Source: CAZWSE01 sp964636575 (GTDB lineage Bacteria > Pseudomonadota > Alphaproteobacteria > Rhodobacterales > Rhodobacteraceae). From it: 44,489 bases of DNA. Position numbers and translations under genes: made by a program. Of the stretch, positions 41,211 through 44,489 are shown piece by piece. The stretch spans positions 1 through 44,489 of the forward strand of contig CAZWSE010000013.1 of the NCBI GenBank assembly GCA_964636575.1. Direction: 5' to 3'. The notes beneath the pieces were generated by a model that worked only from the letters and a program-made list of their open reading frames with translations, had not been told where the DNA came from and ran no database searches. Positions within the stretch are counted from its first letter, which is position 1. The number at the start of each line of letters is the position of its first letter.

Positions 41211-41382
41211 GGGCTGCCGTCTAAATCACCGCGAAGGTTCTGCCAAGAGGGGAGCGATTTTACCACGGAATACCGCCACGATATTGCCATTCGGATGCCG
41301 TGAGCAGGGCCGAATTCTTGGTTAATGAGACGGAAACCAAGATCAAGACCCTCGAGTAGAACAGTGAATAAGGTCACAGGTC

Positions 41383-42486
41383 ATGCCCGCATTATCGCTC
41401 TTTTCATGGGCTCAATATACAACGTCTATGACGTTGGCGAATGTTCAAAGCAACACGACCCCGGGGCCGTTCGTGGGCGAAACCTTCACGTTCAACGGCG
41501 GGGCGTCGCAGAGCATAGGCATTGATGATGACGATCCGGACTTTGAGGACGGATACGTTGAAACTGGGGCGCCGCAGACTCTAAATACAGCTATAACTAT
41601 TGACGGAACGACGTTCTCCGTTGGAGACGTCGTCGAGCTCGAAGTTGCTTTGATAGATGCCAGCGGACAAGAAATCTACGTTGTTCGTATTGACGGAGTG
41701 AATGTCGGTCTGACGTACCGCGTGGGCGAAGAGCCAGCTGTAAATGATGTTTTTACCGTCGATTCAGGGCTCGATGGGACAGGAAACGCAAGCGGTGAGG
41801 GTAGTCTTGAACCCTACGCAGGGGTAATCTGCTACGCGGCTGGTACGCAAGTTTTGACGCCCCATGGGGAGCGACCGATTGAAAACCTTCTGGCCGGAAA
41901 TCTGGTCGAAACCGCAGATAACGGCGCGCAGCAGATCCTGTGGACCGGTCATCGAAGCATTTGCTTTGCGGGCCAAAACCCCATCGACGCAGTGCGGCCT
42001 GTTTCACTTACAGCGGGCTGTTTGGGGAATGGTTTGCCCAAGCGTGATTTGATCGTATCGCCGCAGCACAGAATCGTCATAAAAGGACAGGTCGTCTACG
42101 ATATGTTCGGGGTTCAAGAGGTGATGGCGCCCGCGATCGGATTGACCACGCTGCCCGGAGTACGGGTGATGGTTGGCAAGCGGGATGTCACGTATGTGCA
42201 TTTGCTTTTGGCCGGTCACGAAGTGCTGTTTGCAAATGGCGCGGCCTCGGAATCGCTGTATCCAGGGGTCAACGCGATGGAAATGATGCCAACGCCGCAT
42301 CGTCGGGCTATTGTGGATCTGATCCCCGGATTGAAGGAAAACCCTGTTACAGGCTATGGCCGGACCGCACGCCTTTGCCTGAGCCGAAAAGATGCGAAAG
42401 CCTTGGTCAAAGCACTGATACAGGAAGAATGGGCGCATCTGTCACGGACAGCCCCAACCCTGCGCCGGTCTTTGCCCGAAACCTGA
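41383..42486 (+). CDS. Hint-domain protein
   Basis: A 367-residue protein with an N-terminal beta-rich, acidic part (about 1-145, Asp/Gly-rich) and a Hint (Hedgehog/intein) domain from Cys150. The Hint start is Ile-Cys-Tyr-Ala-Ala-Gly-Thr-Gln-Val-Leu-Thr-Pro, with the usual Cys nucleophile, followed by Arg-Pro-Ile-Glu-Asn-Leu and, near the middle, Ser-Pro-Gln-His-Arg-Ile, the conserved His block. Such proteins are frequent in Rhodobacteraceae and are presumed to process themselves or to anchor to the surface. There is no classic signal peptide (MPALSLFSWAQYTTSM). The start is ATG 41383 with AGGTC upstream. Diverges from trhO. Confidence 0.8.
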   Translation: MPALSLFSWAQYTTSMTLANVQSNTTPGPFVGETFTFNGGASQSIGIDDDDPDFEDGYVETGAPQTLNTAITIDGTTFSVGDVVELEVALIDASGQEIYVVRIDGVNVGLTYRVGEEPAVNDVFTVDSGLDGTGNASGEGSLEPYAGVICYAAGTQVLTPHGERPIENLLAGNLVETADNGAQQILWTGHRSICFAGQNPIDAVRPVSLTAGCLGNGLPKRDLIVSPQHRIVIKGQVVYDMFGVQEVMAPAIGLTTLPGVRVMVGKRDVTYVHLLLAGHEVLFANGAASESLYPGVNAMEMMPTPHRRAIVDLIPGLKENPVTGYGRTARLCLSRKDAKALVKALIQEEWAHLSRTAPTLRRSLPET

Positions 42487-42561
42487 TCAAAAAGCTGATT
42501 TCGGAAGCCCTGCGTTTACGGTTATGCTGGTCTATGTGATTAGAGCTTTTAGGGGGCCCGC

Positions 42562-43155
42562 ATGCATGCACTGATAGTGATCGATGTTCAAAACGATTTC
42601 TGCCCGGGGGGAGCCTTGGCCGTGGACGGCGGAGACCAGATCATTCCGGCAATCAATGAAATGATGCCGCAGTTTGACGCAGTGATACTGACACAAGACT
42701 GGCATCCTTCGGGACATTCTTCCTTCGCCTCGTCCCATGCGGGCAAGGACCCGTTTGCACTGGTTGATATGCCTTATGGCCCCCAAGTGCTGTGGCCCGA
42801 TCATTGTGTGCAAGGATCAGACGGTGCGCAGTTTCATAGTGCGCTGGCAACGGATCCTGCGGACATGGTGATCCGAAAAGGATACAACCCTGCGATAGAC
42901 AGCTATTCGGCGTTCTTTGAGAACGACCACAAGACGCCAACAGGTCTGCACGGATATTGCCAAACCCGTGGGATCACCCGATTGACGATGGTCGGTCTCG
43001 CTTTGGATTTTTGTGTCAACTATTCAGCCGTAGATGCGGCCGGACTGGGCTATGATGTGACCGTTCTTCAAGACGCCTGCCGCGCCATCGATCTGGACGG
43101 TTCGTTGGCCGCTGCACTGTCTGGCATGAAAGAGGCGGGTGTGAGCCTGTCTTGA
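42562..43155 (+). CDS. pncA: Nicotinamidase PncA
   Basis: A 197-residue amidase that converts nicotinamide to nicotinate. It has the full isochorismatase-fold triad: Asp8 (Ile-Asp-Val-Gln-Asn-Asp-Phe), Lys106 (Ile-Arg-Lys-Gly) and Cys151 (Leu-Asp-Phe-Cys-Val). The metal site is in Asp-Trp-His-Pro-Ser-Gly-His-Ser, with another His in Trp-Pro-Asp-His-Cys-Val. The contrast with the Cys-less homologue at 36146 is instructive. The start is ATG 42562 after an AGGGGG site. It is followed by pncB, the next enzyme of NAD salvage, 138 bp later. Confidence 0.93.
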   Translation: MHALIVIDVQNDFCPGGALAVDGGDQIIPAINEMMPQFDAVILTQDWHPSGHSSFASSHAGKDPFALVDMPYGPQVLWPDHCVQGSDGAQFHSALATDPADMVIRKGYNPAIDSYSAFFENDHKTPTGLHGYCQTRGITRLTMVGLALDFCVNYSAVDAAGLGYDVTVLQDACRAIDLDGSLAAALSGMKEAGVSLS

Positions 43156-43206
43156 CCTAATTGCCGCGTTATCACGCGACTACATTTTCTAGAACGGCTG
43201 CGCCGC

Positions 43207-43229
43207 GAGTATTTTGGAAAGGGTAAAGG
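43207..43229 (+). repeat. Intergenic GAGTATTTTGGAAA element, copy C
   Basis: GAGTATTTTGGAAA-GGGTAAAGG lies between pncA and pncB, and its 23 bases are the same as copy A (minus strand, 11155-11177). No stem is apparent in the core itself. Confidence 0.6.
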
Positions 43230-43293
43230 CACGGGTCCACTTGCCTCGCTCCGCGCCCTTTGGTCTAACCGTCCTGTCTAAGGGAGACCCAAC

Positions 43294-44489
43294 ATGGTTG
43301 ATATTGCCACCCGCGTCCATAATCATAAGTGGAAGATTGACCCCATTGTCCGATCTTTGATCGACACTGATTTCTACAAGCTTTTGATGTGCCAGTCCGT
43401 GTTTCGCAACAAGCCGGACACGCAGGTGACCTTCAGCCTGATCAACCGGTCGACCCATGTGCCTTTGGCGGACCTCATCGACGAAGGCGAGCTGCGCGAG
43501 CAATTGGACCATGTTCGGTCCCTAAAGCTGTCCCGCGGCGAAAGCACTTGGATGCGCGGCAACACCTTTTATGGCAAACGCCAGATGTTCCGCCCCGACT
43601 TCATGGATTGGTTCGAGAACCTGACCCTGCCGCCCTACCATCTGGAACGCAAAGGCGACCAGTACGAGCTGACATTCGAAGGGTCCTGGCCCGAGGTTAT
43701 GCTGTGGGAAATTCCAGCGCTCGCGATCCTGATGGAACTGCGCGGGCGGGCGGTGCTTAACGACATGGGCAAGTTCGAATTGCAGGTGCTCTATGCCCGC
43801 GCCATGACCCGCGTTTGGGAAAAGATCGAAGCCTTGCGCGCGGCCAAGGGGCTGTCGATTGCAGATTTCGGAACGCGGCGACGGCACAGCTTTCTCTGGC
43901 AGGACTGGTGCGTGCAGGCGATGAACGAGGGGCTGGGGGACAGCTTTACAGGCACATCCAACTGCCTGATCGCGAAGAACCGCGAGGTCGAGGCGATCGG
44001 GACCAACGCGCACGAATTGCCCATGGTCTACGCGGCGCTCGCGGATACGGATGAGGCGCTGGCGCAGGCCCCCTATGAGGTGCTGTCGGACTGGCACGAC
44101 GAACACGACGGCAACCTGCGGATCATCCTGCCGGACACCTACGGGACGCAAGGGTTCCTGGACAACGCGCCGGATTGGCTGGCGGGATGGACAGGGATCA
44201 GGATCGACAGCGGAGACCCGGCAACAGCCGCCGAGATCGCGATTGACTGGTGGAAAGCGCGGGGGGAGGACCCGACGCAGAAACGGGTGATCTTCTCGGA
44301 CGGGCTGGACGTGGACAAGATCGTGTCGCTGCACAAGCAGTTTGAGGGGCGGGTGAACGCGTCCTTCGGGTGGGGGACGCTGCTGACGAATGATTTCAGA
44401 GGGCTGGTGGACGGAGACAGGCTCGCCCCGTTTTCGATGGTCTGTAAGGCGGTCGAGGCGAACGGACGGGCGACGGTGAAACTGTCGGA
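43294..44489 (+). CDS. pncB: Nicotinate phosphoribosyltransferase PncB, 3' end outside window
   Basis: The frame is open from ATG 43294 to the window end (398 complete codons), so the C-terminus is missing. The enzyme joins nicotinate to PRPP to make nicotinate mononucleotide. The sequence has the usual opening (Leu-Ile-Asp-Thr-Asp-Phe-Tyr-Lys-Leu-Leu-Met) and the phosphoribosyl region Ile-Arg-Ile-Asp-Ser-Gly-Asp-Pro, then Ile-Phe-Ser-Asp-Gly-Leu-Asp, Gly-Trp-Gly-Thr-Leu-Leu-Thr-Asn-Asp and finally Val-Lys-Leu-Ser. The start follows AGGGAG. It forms the NAD-salvage pair with pncA. The second half of the gene is noticeably richer in G and C than its neighbours. Confidence 0.93.
   Translation, partial: MVDIATRVHNHKWKIDPIVRSLIDTDFYKLLMCQSVFRNKPDTQVTFSLINRSTHVPLADLIDEGELREQLDHVRSLKLSRGESTWMRGNTFYGKRQMFRPDFMDWFENLTLPPYHLERKGDQYELTFEGSWPEVMLWEIPALAILMELRGRAVLNDMGKFELQVLYARAMTRVWEKIEALRAAKGLSIADFGTRRRHSFLWQDWCVQAMNEGLGDSFTGTSNCLIAKNREVEAIGTNAHELPMVYAALADTDEALAQAPYEVLSDWHDEHDGNLRIILPDTYGTQGFLDNAPDWLAGWTGIRIDSGDPATAAEIAIDWWKARGEDPTQKRVIFSDGLDVDKIVSLHKQFEGRVNASFGWGTLLTNDFRGLVDGDRLAPFSMVCKAVEANGRATVKLS

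Overview
The window is a continuous piece of alphaproteobacterial chromosome, most likely from the Rhodobacteraceae (Roseobacter group). The evidence is the gene order mutM / ech / rpsT / dnaA / dnaN / recF / gyrB with ubiE-ubiB diverging from mutM, the serC-serA pair behind a structured leader, an alphaproteobacterial LexA box of the form GAAC-N7-GAAC, and the general protein character (IalB, Stf0, Hint and XRE-cupin families). Genus cannot be fixed from sequence alone. Genes are tightly packed on both strands. I see no phage, insertion sequence, CRISPR array, tRNA or rRNA.

Layout. 1-6340: envelope and redox genes (YceI-like, thioredoxin-like, LOG family, DsbA-like plus a small partner, RlmN, IalB) and a type-II asparaginase. 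6377-11112: serine biosynthesis, with serB and a Stf0 sulfotransferase leftward and serC-serA rightward behind a three-way-junction leader RNA. 11264-16158: a PPP-type phosphatase, the threonine-to-glycine pair kbl-tdh with an adjacent XRE-cupin regulator, and a thiolase. 16212-18003: a secreted metalloprotease-like protein and a small exported protein. 18072-22568: ubiquinone genes ubiB and ubiE, mutM, an enoyl-CoA hydratase and rpsT. 22627-29398: dnaA, dnaN, recF and gyrB, preceded by about 470 bp without a gene. 29399-29758: a tiny LexA-controlled gene whose stop abuts that of gyrB.

29781-40311 is the most interesting part. It is a divergent catabolic island: leuCD-like hydratase genes run leftward, and seven genes run rightward, five of their six junctions being overlaps or 3-nt gaps. 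The seven are a tautomerase-SnoaL fusion, HyuB, HyuA, an isochorismatase-fold protein lacking the usual cysteine, an isocitrate-lyase/PEP-mutase family lyase with KRCGH, an FAD dehydrogenase and an MFS carrier. Together they look like a ring-opening, hydration and C-C cleavage route for a cyclic amide or imide that ends in pyruvate plus a short acid. I know of no described pathway with exactly this set, and the substrate is inference.

40308-44489: trhO, a Hint-domain protein, and the NAD salvage pair pncA-pncB, the latter cut by the window end.

Recurring features are three convergent gene pairs sharing the same CTAA stop overlap, and an intergenic motif GAGTATTTT(T)GGAAA found in four related copies.
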